Below are positions 9,113 to 18,261 of a stretch of DNA of 64,000 nt, in pieces (within the stretch, counting starts at the first letter, position 1; the number at the start of each line of letters is the position of its first letter). The notes beneath the pieces were generated by a model. That model searched no databases and was not told the origin of the DNA. It was given only the letters and a program-made list of their open reading frames with translations. Origin of the DNA: a virus. The DNA lies in the IMG/VR virus record IMGVR_UViG_3300033273_000392, positions 62,001 through 126,000 of that record; one strand, given 5' to 3'. The position numbers were made by a program, and so were the translations under genes.

Positions 9113-12040
9113 TTATTTTACTTTTAACATGTTTCGTTCAATTGAGTTAGTGTTACCGTTTGTATCTTCGATATCCAAGCGTATTTTGTAGTTGCCTGCA
9201 TATTGAAAGATATAAGTTAACCACATATCATCATAGTATATATCATTTACTTCTGGGTTAACTTCATTGGTAATTGTCCATTTTGCATTCTTTGCTCCTG
9301 GCATTTTAGTAATATCAGTAGATATAGTAACGTGCGTTGATTTCTCAACTTCAGCAAAGCTTCTAAATACGTTTACATTATCATACGTTGGATTATAAGT
9401 TCTTTGATGTTGAATGCCATGAATAATATTGTCTAACTCATTACCATATTCGTCAACTACCCATACTTTTTCAAAGTCATAGTGCTTAGTGTAGTTCTTA
9501 CCGACAGCAATAATATTACCTCCAAGTATTTCTTGAATTGGAACATCGTCTGGATCGTCTGGTCCTGAATTTGGGGATCCCGCAACATATCCAAATCCAT
9601 CTGCAGGTAGGCCATCTCCGTCACTATCAACAGGAAGCCAGTCTCCACCTACATTTATAAAACCGTCTCCAGTAGTATCAATAAGTACTATATTATAGTT
9701 AAACTTACTGATAACCGGATCGGTCGATTGGTTTAAATTAATAGCTAAATTTACCCAAGCTGGTAACCCTGATCCTATTGGCTCTTGTAAAAAATAATTT
9801 GAAGATATCAGATGTTGACCTTCTATTACTTCACCAGTTACAGGGTCTCTAAATCTTATTTTTAGTGTAGTAGAAGGGGGAATCAACGATGATATTCTAA
9901 AACTAGCAGCAACATCCATACCAACCCTAGTATTATCCCACCAGTTGTGTTGTCCATCAATCCACCCAAACTTACAGTTATCCCATTGATAGGGTCCTGC
10001 TGTTTCTGAATATCCGCTATATGAATAAATATCTAAGTACCTTCTAACCATAGAGGTATTTACGCTATGATTTTCATCATGCAAATAGTTTGCTCTATCT
10101 AGTGTAAGATAAAAAGTAGCTACCGCTTCATCTACTATATGTGATTTTGCATTTGGAAGATTCCAGTAACCTCCAGTAGTTGACCATGAAGACTTAGAAT
10201 CTCTCCATAATACATTATCAGTCCATGTGTACATACCATAGAGCTCTAAATCTTTTAACTTAACCTCGATTAGATCTGGTTTCTTATCATATGAACGGTG
10301 CCCAAATAGGTCATACGTTCTCATTTCTACAGAGTACATTCCATCATACGGAAGTGCAACTGGAAAAACTGCAAAGTCTTGGGTAGGTCCTCTAAATGAC
10401 TCTTCGTATCCCCTAGGCCCTGTGATAAGCCATTCTATTTCATAAACAGATCTCATCCACCAATTGTTCCACGTGACTAATAAGGCATCGTTTGCGTCAA
10501 CTGCATCATTCCAAACAAAGTCAGCATCTTCCCATGTAACACCAAATGTTTCTGTACCGTCTAGAATTATAGGGCATCCAACAGGTATATCTTTGTTAAA
10601 AGTATCTAACGGCTGGTTATAGTAGCTATTATAAAATTGTTGATACGCATCTACTAAAATGGTTCTATCTCCTATTGAAGTAACATTTCCATTAGCGTCT
10701 AATGTGTCTCCTGTTAATTCATCGTAATCGCTGAAACTAACGTTAAGCAGCCTATTATAAGTATCAGCAAGAGTAATATCTGTATCGTCGTATAAGTCTC
10801 TTAAGACGACTGCAAAGTCTTCTATAAATAAGTCTCTTCCCTCAGGGACAACCTTAAACTTTATGTCTATGCCTTCTGAAAAATATCCTATGGCATTTTG
10901 ATTGTTCCAGATATTTAGATTTTTTTGAGTAAAGTAATCTCCTTCACCGACAATATCTACGATTTTTGCACTTAACGGAAGATATTCCCTCTGAAGCTTT
11001 TCTTTTAAGCCATATAGTTTTATAAGAACTTCTTCTGGAGTAAACTCTAAAACTTCATCTACTTGTGGAATGTCCCAATAATCAAACTCACCGTTTGGTA
11101 CATTAATCTTGTAGACTAGGCTAAATCTGCTTGTCTTTTTTAACGTAGAAGAAGGAAGCTCGATCATCATTCCCTTTCTTTGGAGCTCGCCGTACTTTGA
11201 TGAGTTAGGAACTGGAATCGCTTTTAACTTACCAAAGGAAGTAGCTGATTCATCTATATTCAACCAATACTCTTTTAGGGTTATATTATTATACCCAAAA
11301 AAGTCAATTGCATTTAAAATAGCCTTATAGGTTCCTACAAATGGCTTTATCTCGTGTAGATTAAGAAGTAACTCTTTTCTTTTTTGATTCAAAAGAACAT
11401 AGTCTGGCGCCATCTCAGTAATATCATGCTCCTTAAACAGGATAAAGTCATTATCATCTAATGTAGCTCCTAGGTTTTCAAGAAGACTTCTTAGTCTTTC
11501 ATCTTCACCTTCGACTTCGCCATAAAACTTAATGCGAGCAACTAAGGTTTCAACATCACCTGTAAATTCGTAGATTTCAAGGTTTCTATGGTGCCTTCCT
11601 TCATCGTGTGAACTTATAGCTATATTAACCTGAAGGGCAGCATTGTTTATCTGACCAGGTCTTATAGCTTTACGGATTTCAGAATTAACTGCACCAAAAA
11701 CTTGATCAGTTTCAAAATCCATAGATGGCTTTACATCAATATGATATTTGTCATCTTTAAATGTAGTACCATAAATGAAAATATCATCTGAGGTATCAAA
11801 CGCATCGTTCCATCTAAAACTTAGAGTAGTTCCAGAAGAAGAATTTGCTAAAGGATAGTTTAAGAATGTTTCAGAGCCTTGTAGATTTGTAACCTCTTCC
11901 ATTATGAAAAGGTTTACTGTCTCATATAGTCCAGTAGAAACAGGATCAAAGTGTACTGTGCCAGTAAATACGCCATCGTCTCCTTGAACAAGGTTTAAAT
12001 CGCATTCGGTACCTCTAAAGAATTTTAGAAAGTTGTACAT
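9113..12040 (-). CDS. Large baseplate wedge-type structural protein
   Basis: A 975-residue protein. The N-terminal 100 residues hold repeated beta-strand and Trp motifs. Residues of about 190-270 (DFILFKEHDITEMAPDYVLL region) resemble the part of tail protein I or gp7-like wedge proteins where long helices and 'LNAIDFFGYNN' are found. The centre contains repeated Ig-like segments rich in Trp and Tyr. The gene directly follows the gp6-like wedge gene and an 89-codon gene, the place where T4 carries gp7 and gp8. Assignment as a wedge protein is by position; I would not name it gp7. Confidence 0.72.
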   Translation of the reverse strand: MYNFLKFFRGTECDLNLVQGDDGVFTGTVHFDPVSTGLYETVNLFIMEEVTNLQGSETFLNYPLANSSSGTTLSFRWNDAFDTSDDIFIYGTTFKDDKYHIDVKPSMDFETDQVFGAVNSEIRKAIRPGQINNAALQVNIAISSHDEGRHHRNLEIYEFTGDVETLVARIKFYGEVEGEDERLRSLLENLGATLDDNDFILFKEHDITEMAPDYVLLNQKRKELLLNLHEIKPFVGTYKAILNAIDFFGYNNITLKEYWLNIDESATSFGKLKAIPVPNSSKYGELQRKGMMIELPSSTLKKTSRFSLVYKINVPNGEFDYWDIPQVDEVLEFTPEEVLIKLYGLKEKLQREYLPLSAKIVDIVGEGDYFTQKNLNIWNNQNAIGYFSEGIDIKFKVVPEGRDLFIEDFAVVLRDLYDDTDITLADTYNRLLNVSFSDYDELTGDTLDANGNVTSIGDRTILVDAYQQFYNSYYNQPLDTFNKDIPVGCPIILDGTETFGVTWEDADFVWNDAVDANDALLVTWNNWWMRSVYEIEWLITGPRGYEESFRGPTQDFAVFPVALPYDGMYSVEMRTYDLFGHRSYDKKPDLIEVKLKDLELYGMYTWTDNVLWRDSKSSWSTTGGYWNLPNAKSHIVDEAVATFYLTLDRANYLHDENHSVNTSMVRRYLDIYSYSGYSETAGPYQWDNCKFGWIDGQHNWWDNTRVGMDVAASFRISSLIPPSTTLKIRFRDPVTGEVIEGQHLISSNYFLQEPIGSGLPAWVNLAINLNQSTDPVISKFNYNIVLIDTTGDGFINVGGDWLPVDSDGDGLPADGFGYVAGSPNSGPDDPDDVPIQEILGGNIIAVGKNYTKHYDFEKVWVVDEYGNELDNIIHGIQHQRTYNPTYDNVNVFRSFAEVEKSTHVTISTDITKMPGAKNAKWTITNEVNPEVNDIYYDDMWLTYIFQYAGNYKIRLDIEDTNGNTNSIERNMLKVK

Positions 12041-12309
12041 TATCTTATTCTCTTATCGTCTTTTTTAACTGTAAAGTTCTTATATACCTTTAGATACCTA
12101 ACAGCGCTTATTGTATTGTACAAATAGTCGTTTATAAAAGAAAGAAAAGTAAACATAGTATCATTTCTCTGGATATGACTTGATACGTTATCGTTTATTA
12201 ACGTGTCTTTATAGTCATGGCCTAGATTTAGCCTATTGTCCTTTCTCGCTTTCTTTATGTCATATAACTTAACGAGCTTGTATTTTAATAAGTCCTGAAA
12301 TAGATTCAT
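12040..12309 (-). CDS. Small basic protein of the baseplate operon
   Basis: An 89-residue, Lys/Arg/Tyr-rich protein (MNLFQDLLKYKLVKLYDIKK) ending in a basic tail KKDDKRIR. It overlaps the start of the next gene by one base (TAATG), indicating translational coupling. I do not recognise a family. It lies between the gp6-like gene and a large wedge-like gene, so it is probably a small baseplate or assembly component. Confidence 0.7.
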   Translation of the reverse strand: MNLFQDLLKYKLVKLYDIKKARKDNRLNLGHDYKDTLINDNVSSHIQRNDTMFTFLSFINDYLYNTISAVRYLKVYKNFTVKKDDKRIR

Positions 12310-12310
12310 A

Positions 12311-14146
12311 TTATCTTCTTATAATTGATCTTCTGTCTCCAGCCTGAAGCCTAGTGTATATTGTTCTAGGAACAGGAGTCTCGTCAAATGTTACGGTCAG
12401 AGACGCATCAGCATTAATCGACGGTTCATCTAATACCGTGTTTCCGTCTCTATCAAGCCAGCCTCCTCTAAACACTGCAATCTCTTCTTTTTCTAAAATA
12501 ATATCACCATACTGGTCTAATCCAGCGATATCGTATGGGATCGGATCAGTTGGACCTATATTTACAATAGATGTAGTTCTAATCTTCTTAAAGAAAATAT
12601 ACTTTTGCTTACCATTACCAATGTCTTCTAGTGCTATTGGTTGCTGAGGTACTATGGTTGTAGTAACTGACTCGTAGTAACCAAGTCTTCTAGCTGTCTC
12701 TTCTGTCTCTGATATGAATCTAACGTTTACAGCATCTACGCCTTCTACCTCTTCTAGTATGTAGACGATATCACTCTTAGGCAACTTATCACGTCTAGTA
12801 ACATTTAAAAGGTAATTAGAGACAACCGCTCTGATCTCATTAAATATGTCTTGCTTTCTAAATCCTTCGAAGTATCTAATAGAAATGTCCATGCTATACT
12901 TTCTAACGATAGGTTCTACAAACTTAACTTCAGTAGTTACCATTTGCTGACCAGACTCCTGTAGTACACTATGCATGGCAGTATATTCATTCTGATCGAA
13001 GAACATTTCGTTTTCAGGAACTGAGAAGTAGTCTTGGTTTTTTGCTAGCTTTCTTTTAAGATCCGGAATTGCAAATATGTAAATTACATTATCGTCATCA
13101 ATATACTGGTCATCGGTTGTGTTATATGCATCAATATATGAGAATATACCGTATCTGCTTAAGAAGTATTCGTAGTTATCAGGTGTTGCTAAAACGAAAC
13201 TCTTAGACGATCTAGGAGCCATAACCTTAGTAAAGTCAGTTGATTCTTTATCAGCTCCCATTTTAGGAGAAGCTGTAACTTCAGCCTGTAAAAACTCATT
13301 AAGGTCATAGAGATTTCCTGATGCATCAGTTCCCTCTCCAACCCACTTAAAGGTTAGATCGAATGCATCTTCTAGATTTCCTTTTGCGCCGTCATGTTTT
13401 ATATAATCAATAGTAATCTCTGAACCAGAAGCTGGAATCATACCGAAGTTTCCAGTTCCAAAATATATGTCCAGTCCACCTGCGATGCCTGTCTTAATCA
13501 TATAACCTTCATCGCTAGGAAGCATATCATACATAGAATCAAACTTAGTCCAAGGCTTACCATTAACAGAAACTGTAACCAAATTATGGTCGGTAAGTCC
13601 GCCAGTCTGTACATTAAAGGACTGTAGCTTTTCTCCAGTTCCAGTTACTGTTTGTATTTCAGCAGATCCTTGAATAATTGCAGCGGTAAAGAAATTACCG
13701 TTACTCTTTTCAATTCTAAACTGATCTTTATTTGTTCTAACAAGATATGAAAGTCCATTAGAATCAAACTTTATCTGAGTATTAGCGGGTACATTAAGGG
13801 CATCTCCTACTATTTTAGACATGTCGACGCCGGCAGCCCATGCAAACCTAATCTCGCCTACCGCAGCAAAACCTCTAGTTGGATCATGGCCAACCAATCT
13901 AGAAAGCCCGTAAATAGACTCAGGATGCTGAGCGGTATAAATATTTTGCTCTACAGTTGCGTTTTCAACGTAGTACATGATAAACTCAGACATTTCAGAT
14001 AGAACCTCTAATATCTGTGAAAATGGTGACGCTGTAGTGAGCAAAGTACCTGCGCGCTTGTAGACCCTGCCGATATAGGTCTTTGCATCGGCTATGATAT
14101 TTGCAGCGGTAGCTCTTGTAACGTCTAAGAATTTGAAACTGGCCAT
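12311..14146 (-). CDS. Baseplate wedge protein, gp6/gpJ-like
   Basis: A 611-residue protein with the features of the baseplate J family (T4 gp6, P2 gpJ). The N-terminus has MASFKFLDVTRATAANIIAD followed by early helices ending near 'TVEQNIYTAQHPESIYGLSR', a segment typical of gp6-like proteins. The centre shows beta-rich domains with 'GNFGMIPASGSEITIDYI', where this family has its 'GdG.G.ipp.G..I.v.Y' signature. The C-terminus contains helices with 'IRYFEGFRKQDIFNEIRAVV', as in the J-protein dimerisation domain. It follows the gp25-like gene as in T4, P2 and other contractile systems. It forms the wedge of the baseplate inner ring. Confidence 0.88.
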   Translation of the reverse strand: MASFKFLDVTRATAANIIADAKTYIGRVYKRAGTLLTTASPFSQILEVLSEMSEFIMYYVENATVEQNIYTAQHPESIYGLSRLVGHDPTRGFAAVGEIRFAWAAGVDMSKIVGDALNVPANTQIKFDSNGLSYLVRTNKDQFRIEKSNGNFFTAAIIQGSAEIQTVTGTGEKLQSFNVQTGGLTDHNLVTVSVNGKPWTKFDSMYDMLPSDEGYMIKTGIAGGLDIYFGTGNFGMIPASGSEITIDYIKHDGAKGNLEDAFDLTFKWVGEGTDASGNLYDLNEFLQAEVTASPKMGADKESTDFTKVMAPRSSKSFVLATPDNYEYFLSRYGIFSYIDAYNTTDDQYIDDDNVIYIFAIPDLKRKLAKNQDYFSVPENEMFFDQNEYTAMHSVLQESGQQMVTTEVKFVEPIVRKYSMDISIRYFEGFRKQDIFNEIRAVVSNYLLNVTRRDKLPKSDIVYILEEVEGVDAVNVRFISETEETARRLGYYESVTTTIVPQQPIALEDIGNGKQKYIFFKKIRTTSIVNIGPTDPIPYDIAGLDQYGDIILEKEEIAVFRGGWLDRDGNTVLDEPSINADASLTVTFDETPVPRTIYTRLQAGDRRSIIRR

Positions 14147-14157
14147 TTAAGTATTCT

Positions 14158-14514
14158 TTAATTAACGGTTACGCGGACTAGGTATTGAGAGTCGATCGTT
14201 ATATCGACATACGCAATATCTCTAACAGTCCCCTTTACGAAGGACACATTAGCCGCTACCTTATATTTTGCAGCAAGAGGGCAGTATGTGTTTAACTGCG
14301 ACTCTATGCTAGATTTAATCTGAAAGTTGTTATAGTTAAGCGAATATACGAGATCTTCTAGGCTACAACCAAAGTCTGGTCTGCCTAGAACCTCACCCTT
14401 ATTAGTAAAAAGTACGGTCTCGATCTGAGTAATTAGCTGAGCTATTTCACTCTGAGAGTGTACCTTCGTTGGGTTGAAGTTTGGATCTCCTATGGTCTTA
14501 ATATATAACTCCAT
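14158..14514 (-). CDS. Baseplate wedge protein, gp25/gpW-like
   Basis: This 118-residue protein has the usual length and pattern of gp25: an opening strand, then 'IAQLITQIETVLFTNKGEV' followed by 'GRPDFGCSLEDLVYSL', matching the family's 'i..sl..ll.T..GE....P.fG..l...lf' signature. The tail holds three beta strands ending DSQYLVRVTVN. gp25 joins the wedge to the first sheath ring and is among the most conserved parts of contractile baseplates. It directly precedes the gp6-like gene in transcription order. Confidence 0.92.
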   Translation of the reverse strand: MELYIKTIGDPNFNPTKVHSQSEIAQLITQIETVLFTNKGEVLGRPDFGCSLEDLVYSLNYNNFQIKSSIESQLNTYCPLAAKYKVAANVSFVKGTVRDIAYVDITIDSQYLVRVTVN

Positions 14515-14533
14515 TTATTATCTATCAAACTTA

Positions 14534-15379
14534 TTATGAGTGCATCATCCAATCGACGCCTTCATCACCTTTGATTTCTTCTATTATTGATGAAAGTTCA
14601 TCATCGCCCATTGACTTAATGGCATCATAATCAAATTCAACGTTTCCTGGAAGAGCAAACTTGAATATGCCTAACTTAGCCCCAAGAGACTGCTTTATCT
14701 TTGCTGAACAATATCTAAAGAAGATCTCATCTTCATATAATGCACAGTTATGTAGTGTCTCATAAACCTCTAGGATAACATCACCCTTTGGGGTGTCCCC
14801 CATAAACTTTAGCTCTCCAGTTAGTGAGCTAAAGTGAAATGATATAGGGTTATCAGTTATCTGCCTAGAAAGGTCTACAAGAGATTGATTAACAACATAG
14901 TATTGTAATTCTTCGGCTCCGTTGGCTGCAGAAGATCCATCATATACATTTCTAAAAAGCATTTTCTCTAACGCAAAATCAGATCCACTGTCAAATCTAA
15001 CGTCTAGGCCGCTTCCAGAAGTATTCCATCCACTAGCAAGGTCGTAAAGTCCGTAAACAGAAAATACCATACCCGATCCATCAGCCGCAGCATCTGGTAA
15101 ATGAAGTGCTCTGTGTGATTTAAAGTAGTCTGTCTCAAATACTGCATGTGGGATGTGATAGAAGTTCTCTTTAACAGAGTACTCATAGTTCTTATAGAAC
15201 CACTTTCTAGCCCTTTTAATAATGCTCTGAACCTCCTTTTTAGGAAGGTTAATAGGAATTAGACATGCTCCTGTAAGGTCGTCGGCTAACTCATTTAGAA
15301 ATGCATTTGTGCACGCATCATCGTCAAACGATCTAGGTGTTGTTAAATCTCCTTGGCTACCACTTCTTATTTCGCTCAT
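14534..15379 (-). CDS. Virion structural protein, possibly neck or baseplate
   Basis: A 281-residue protein starting MSEIRSGSQGDLTTPRSFDD. It combines an N-terminal helical part with 'SIIKRARKWFYKNYEYSVKE' and a beta-rich centre. The C-terminus is acidic (MGDDELSSIIEEIKGDEGVD). Similar proteins of contractile-tailed phages sit beside gp25. I do not recognise a specific named protein. It is 20 bases upstream of the gp25-like gene, so it is part of the same transcript. Confidence 0.75.
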   Translation of the reverse strand: MSEIRSGSQGDLTTPRSFDDDACTNAFLNELADDLTGACLIPINLPKKEVQSIIKRARKWFYKNYEYSVKENFYHIPHAVFETDYFKSHRALHLPDAAADGSGMVFSVYGLYDLASGWNTSGSGLDVRFDSGSDFALEKMLFRNVYDGSSAANGAEELQYYVVNQSLVDLSRQITDNPISFHFSSLTGELKFMGDTPKGDVILEVYETLHNCALYEDEIFFRYCSAKIKQSLGAKLGIFKFALPGNVEFDYDAIKSMGDDELSSIIEEIKGDEGVDWMMHS

Positions 15380-15394
15380 ATCACGATTTTATTT

Positions 15395-15538
15395 TTACGT
15401 ATAGAGTGTAGGTCTAGGTATACCTTCTAAGACCTTATTTCTATTTTTTTTCCATTTGTTTATAAAGTCAGGGTCGTTTACGTATTGTTTCCACACATAA
15501 AAGTCCTTTAAATCCTCTAATAGTTGTTGAATATCCAT
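15395..15538 (-). CDS. Very small protein, 47 residues
   Basis: A short frame reading MDIQQLLEDLKDFYVWKQYV and ending in GIPRPTLYT. Its ATG overlaps the stop of the upstream amidoligase-like gene by one base (TAATG), and it fills the 158-base gap before the next gene. The pattern of an acidic helix followed by a basic segment (KWKKNRNK) looks like a real small protein rather than chance. The function is unknown; a small virion assembly peptide is a guess from its place. Confidence 0.65.
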   Translation of the reverse strand: MDIQQLLEDLKDFYVWKQYVNDPDFINKWKKNRNKVLEGIPRPTLYT

Positions 15539-16848
15539 TATGACTTTATCTTTTTGCTTACTATAACTTCAGTATCTTCAAATCTAGCATGGTCAGAAAT
15601 CATACCCTCTCTAAAAATACCGCCGATCATCTTGCCTTTAAATATGCCGTCTCTTCCAAAAACATATGAGTTAGTAATCGTGCAGCTCCCATGGACAAAG
15701 CACGATTCTACCTTACTTTCTTTAATCTCAGTTCCCTGGAAGATATTACACCTTTTAAGAGAAGAGTCGTCTACCTTACATGCAAATAGGTCACACTCTT
15801 CTATGACCCCGTTTATCTCGCAGTCCACAAAGTCATAGCCTCTTAGATCGAAGCATGCTGGAAACTTACCATCCTTAACTTGAACTCGGCCTATATCACT
15901 ATCATAGTTTATGATTCCCTCTTGCATGCCACCCTCAGCCAGCAGCTTAACTATTTGCTCTTTTATAGAAGCCCAGTGTAAGTCTACTATAGGTTCAGCG
16001 TCTTGTAAGTCTACGAGTACGGCAATGTTCTTAAAGTTATTCTTAATTGTCTTAAAGTCTCTAAGAGCTTCTACGAACCTTATATTCTTATTTAGTATCG
16101 ACTTTAACTCTAGCTTGTTCTCTTCGGTAAATCTACTGTTATTACACGACTTCCATATCTGGTAGACAAAGCTATCCCATAAGTAGAATATAGCATCTTG
16201 CTTATCCTCATAGTTTTTGCCACCTAAATATCTGAACTCTAAATAGTTTTTGATCTTCTTTTCAAAGTTAATCCCAAAGTATTTAGTGCTAGGGAAATTG
16301 TAGTTATGAACTGACGTGTTATTCTCGTCGAAGTAGAAGGATTCCCTTTTTGGCATTACCCATTTAATCGATCTAGCGTACACTGATCCTTTTCTATGCG
16401 GGAAAAGCTTATAGACCTGCTTTTCATTAAACTCTAGAATGAACTTAAGAGTATTCATTCTAGAAATCATATTAGGATCCTCTAGATATTCTTTATCAAA
16501 GGAAAGGTTTAGGTGGATCCCGGATCTATCAGTCGTATAGCCATTCTCTCTGATCCACTTTAAAACCTTAACCATAAGCATTCTAGCATTTCTGTATGGC
16601 ATAGCACCAGTCACAAGCTCCATGAGTCCCTTTCCACCTGACATATCAGGCTCAATTTTAAACTCTTTGTCGCTAGGCTGGAAATCAGAATGCGCTTTAT
16701 CTTCTATCCTAATTGGACGACCTAGAAGAGAACTAAGTTGATTCTTAGTCTCTTCTAGGCCCAATTTTGAATAGAACTCAAACTCTACACCACATAGAGA
16801 TGCGTTAAGGATCTGATCGCGGGTTGAGTCTTTAGTAAGTTTAGCCAT
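15538..16848 (-). CDS. Amidoligase-like protein with C-terminal beta-helix
   Basis: The N-terminal half of this 436-residue protein resembles the Amidoligase_2 family (glutamine-synthetase-like fold). It has the paired Glu motif GVEFEF at 20-25, KIEPDMS at 64-70, ELVTGAMPY at 77-85 and SGIHLNLSF at 109-117, which are the expected acidic and His metal/ATP-site elements. From about residue 335 onward short repeats with alternating Cys, Val, Ile and Phe (for example EECDLFACKVDDSSLKRC) suggest a pentapeptide-like or right-handed beta-helix. Such a fusion could form a peptide-bond-like ligation product on a virion or host substrate. A GATATATA box lies at 16884-16877. Its position within the baseplate operon is unusual. 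Confidence 0.7.
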   Translation of the reverse strand: MAKLTKDSTRDQILNASLCGVEFEFYSKLGLEETKNQLSSLLGRPIRIEDKAHSDFQPSDKEFKIEPDMSGGKGLMELVTGAMPYRNARMLMVKVLKWIRENGYTTDRSGIHLNLSFDKEYLEDPNMISRMNTLKFILEFNEKQVYKLFPHRKGSVYARSIKWVMPKRESFYFDENNTSVHNYNFPSTKYFGINFEKKIKNYLEFRYLGGKNYEDKQDAIFYLWDSFVYQIWKSCNNSRFTEENKLELKSILNKNIRFVEALRDFKTIKNNFKNIAVLVDLQDAEPIVDLHWASIKEQIVKLLAEGGMQEGIINYDSDIGRVQVKDGKFPACFDLRGYDFVDCEINGVIEECDLFACKVDDSSLKRCNIFQGTEIKESKVESCFVHGSCTITNSYVFGRDGIFKGKMIGGIFREGMISDHARFEDTEVIVSKKIKS

Positions 16849-16876
16849 GCTACTATGATAATACCTTTTCTTTTGG

Positions 16877-16884
16877 TATATATC
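16877..16884 (-). promoter_or_regulatory. GATATATA late-promoter-like box
   Basis: An exact GATATATA octamer on the minus strand lies in the 56-base gap between the S1-domain gene and the amidoligase-like gene, 28 bases before the ATG at 16848. This spacing would allow transcription to start about 15-20 bases before the ATG. Confidence 0.45.
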
Positions 16885-16904
16885 TAGCTAGCTATATAAA
16901 CATA

Positions 16905-18224
16905 TTAACTTGGTAGCTTCAAAAAGACTCGCTTCATCTCCTGATCAATCCTAGTGATATCAACAGTTATCTTATCACCAGGACCAAAGCTCTTTATAAG
17001 GTCCTCACCTATCTCACTGACGTGGAGCAAGCCAACTACTCCTTCCTCAATAGAGATGAATAGGCCATAGTCTTTTGCGGTCTTAACAGTAGCCTCGACA
17101 GTAGAAGGGATCTTATACCTAGAGTTTATAGTCAACCATGGATTTACCTTATCTTCGTCCTTCTGAGTTAGAGTAATCTTCTTATTTGATATAATATCTT
17201 TTATCTTAAACGTTATAGAATCACCTGGCTTTATACTCTGTGACTTATGAGCTGCGGATGTTTCTTTGTCTAAATCGTTTACGTGAATCATACCGGTTAA
17301 GCACTGGTTAAACTCACAGAATACTCCGTACCTTGCAGTACCAGTAACAAAGCCGGTAATAGACTGATCTATATTCTCTCGAAGATTTTCGATCGCATCA
17401 GGTATTAGAGCCTGCAAATACTTTCTATGTGACACGACGATAGTACCTCTATCGTTTGAGAAAGAAACAGGAACGACATACATATCAGCCCCAACAATAG
17501 ACTCAAAGTCATGTAGCTTGTTTATACCCGCAAGAGAACCTGGCATAAAGCATGGAATTCCCTGCACGTCTACAATATAGCCTCCATTAGAAATCATCTC
17601 TTTAACAGTTCCCATCCATGCGGTATCTTTAGAGTCAATACCCTTTCTAAGTTCAGAAAATACTTTCTGCATCATGCCTGCAGTTATGCTCCCTTGGATA
17701 TGACCAACACCTTCATCAGTCTGGCATTCTGTAATTAGAACTGAGACTTCTTCGCCAACTCTGATATCTTGATACTGTGGATCCTCCTTAGAGATTTTGA
17801 TATAGACTAATTGTCTGTAATCAATGTCCACCGTAGCCCAGCCCTGTCCAATGTTGTAGACCTTACCGTCGTATATCGCACCTAGCGTCAGCTCATCGAT
17901 AAGGTTGTTCATGTTCTGACAGTTACTAAGTCTGTCATAGTATTCTTGAGCATATGGCTCAAACGAGAATACCTTCTCGTTATTCTGTGTCTTAACTCTA
18001 GGGTTTCCTTTCTTAAAAGATGAGAAACAAGTAGACTCGTATCCCTCCCAATTAAACTCCCCATTATCAAGTGTCCACTTAAGCCTTTCCTCATCAACAT
18101 AATCCTCTTTCTCAACTGGAGATTCAACCATGTTAAATCCCTTAAACTCGTTAAGTACGTTTAGGCTTTTCTCATTTGAGGATGTCTCTTCAGGCTTGAT
18201 CCTCGGTCTTTTTTTAGATTCCAT
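16905..18224 (-). CDS. S1-domain RNA-binding protein resembling ribosomal protein bS1
   Basis: This 439-residue protein has four consecutive S1-type OB repeats at about residues 112-180, 200-268, 286-356 and 372-437. The third and fourth are the most typical: 'GFVTGTARYGVFCEF...LTGMIHVNDL' and 'ATVKTAKDYGLFISIEEGVVGLLHVSEI', matching the G-x-V...G-x-F/V...G-h-h-H-x-S/N pattern. The first 110 residues are charged and lack a clear domain. In bacteria bS1 brings mRNA to the 30S subunit, and in hosts that ignore Shine-Dalgarno sequences its role is large. It is embedded in the baseplate operon with its own upstream GATATATA box, so it would be expressed late and might favour phage mRNAs. A role in the virion is a less likely alternative. 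Confidence 0.88.
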   Translation of the reverse strand: MESKKRPRIKPEETSSNEKSLNVLNEFKGFNMVESPVEKEDYVDEERLKWTLDNGEFNWEGYESTCFSSFKKGNPRVKTQNNEKVFSFEPYAQEYYDRLSNCQNMNNLIDELTLGAIYDGKVYNIGQGWATVDIDYRQLVYIKISKEDPQYQDIRVGEEVSVLITECQTDEGVGHIQGSITAGMMQKVFSELRKGIDSKDTAWMGTVKEMISNGGYIVDVQGIPCFMPGSLAGINKLHDFESIVGADMYVVPVSFSNDRGTIVVSHRKYLQALIPDAIENLRENIDQSITGFVTGTARYGVFCEFNQCLTGMIHVNDLDKETSAAHKSQSIKPGDSITFKIKDIISNKKITLTQKDEDKVNPWLTINSRYKIPSTVEATVKTAKDYGLFISIEEGVVGLLHVSEIGEDLIKSFGPGDKITVDITRIDQEMKRVFLKLPS

Positions 18225-18251
18225 TATTTTTTATTTAGAAGTGTAATAAGC

Positions 18252-18259
18252 TATATATC
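18252..18259 (-). promoter_or_regulatory. GATATATA late-promoter-like box
   Basis: The octamer is preceded by TT (TTGATATATA) and lies in the 37-base gap before the S1-domain gene, 27 bases upstream of its ATG at 18224. It is one of the longer-spaced boxes and could serve as a promoter giving a short leader. Confidence 0.45.
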
Positions 18260-18261
18260 AA

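Noticed and set aside
9238-9245. GATATATA box on the minus strand
   Set aside because: It is within a structural coding sequence and not near a start codon; in AT-rich DNA some copies are expected by chance.
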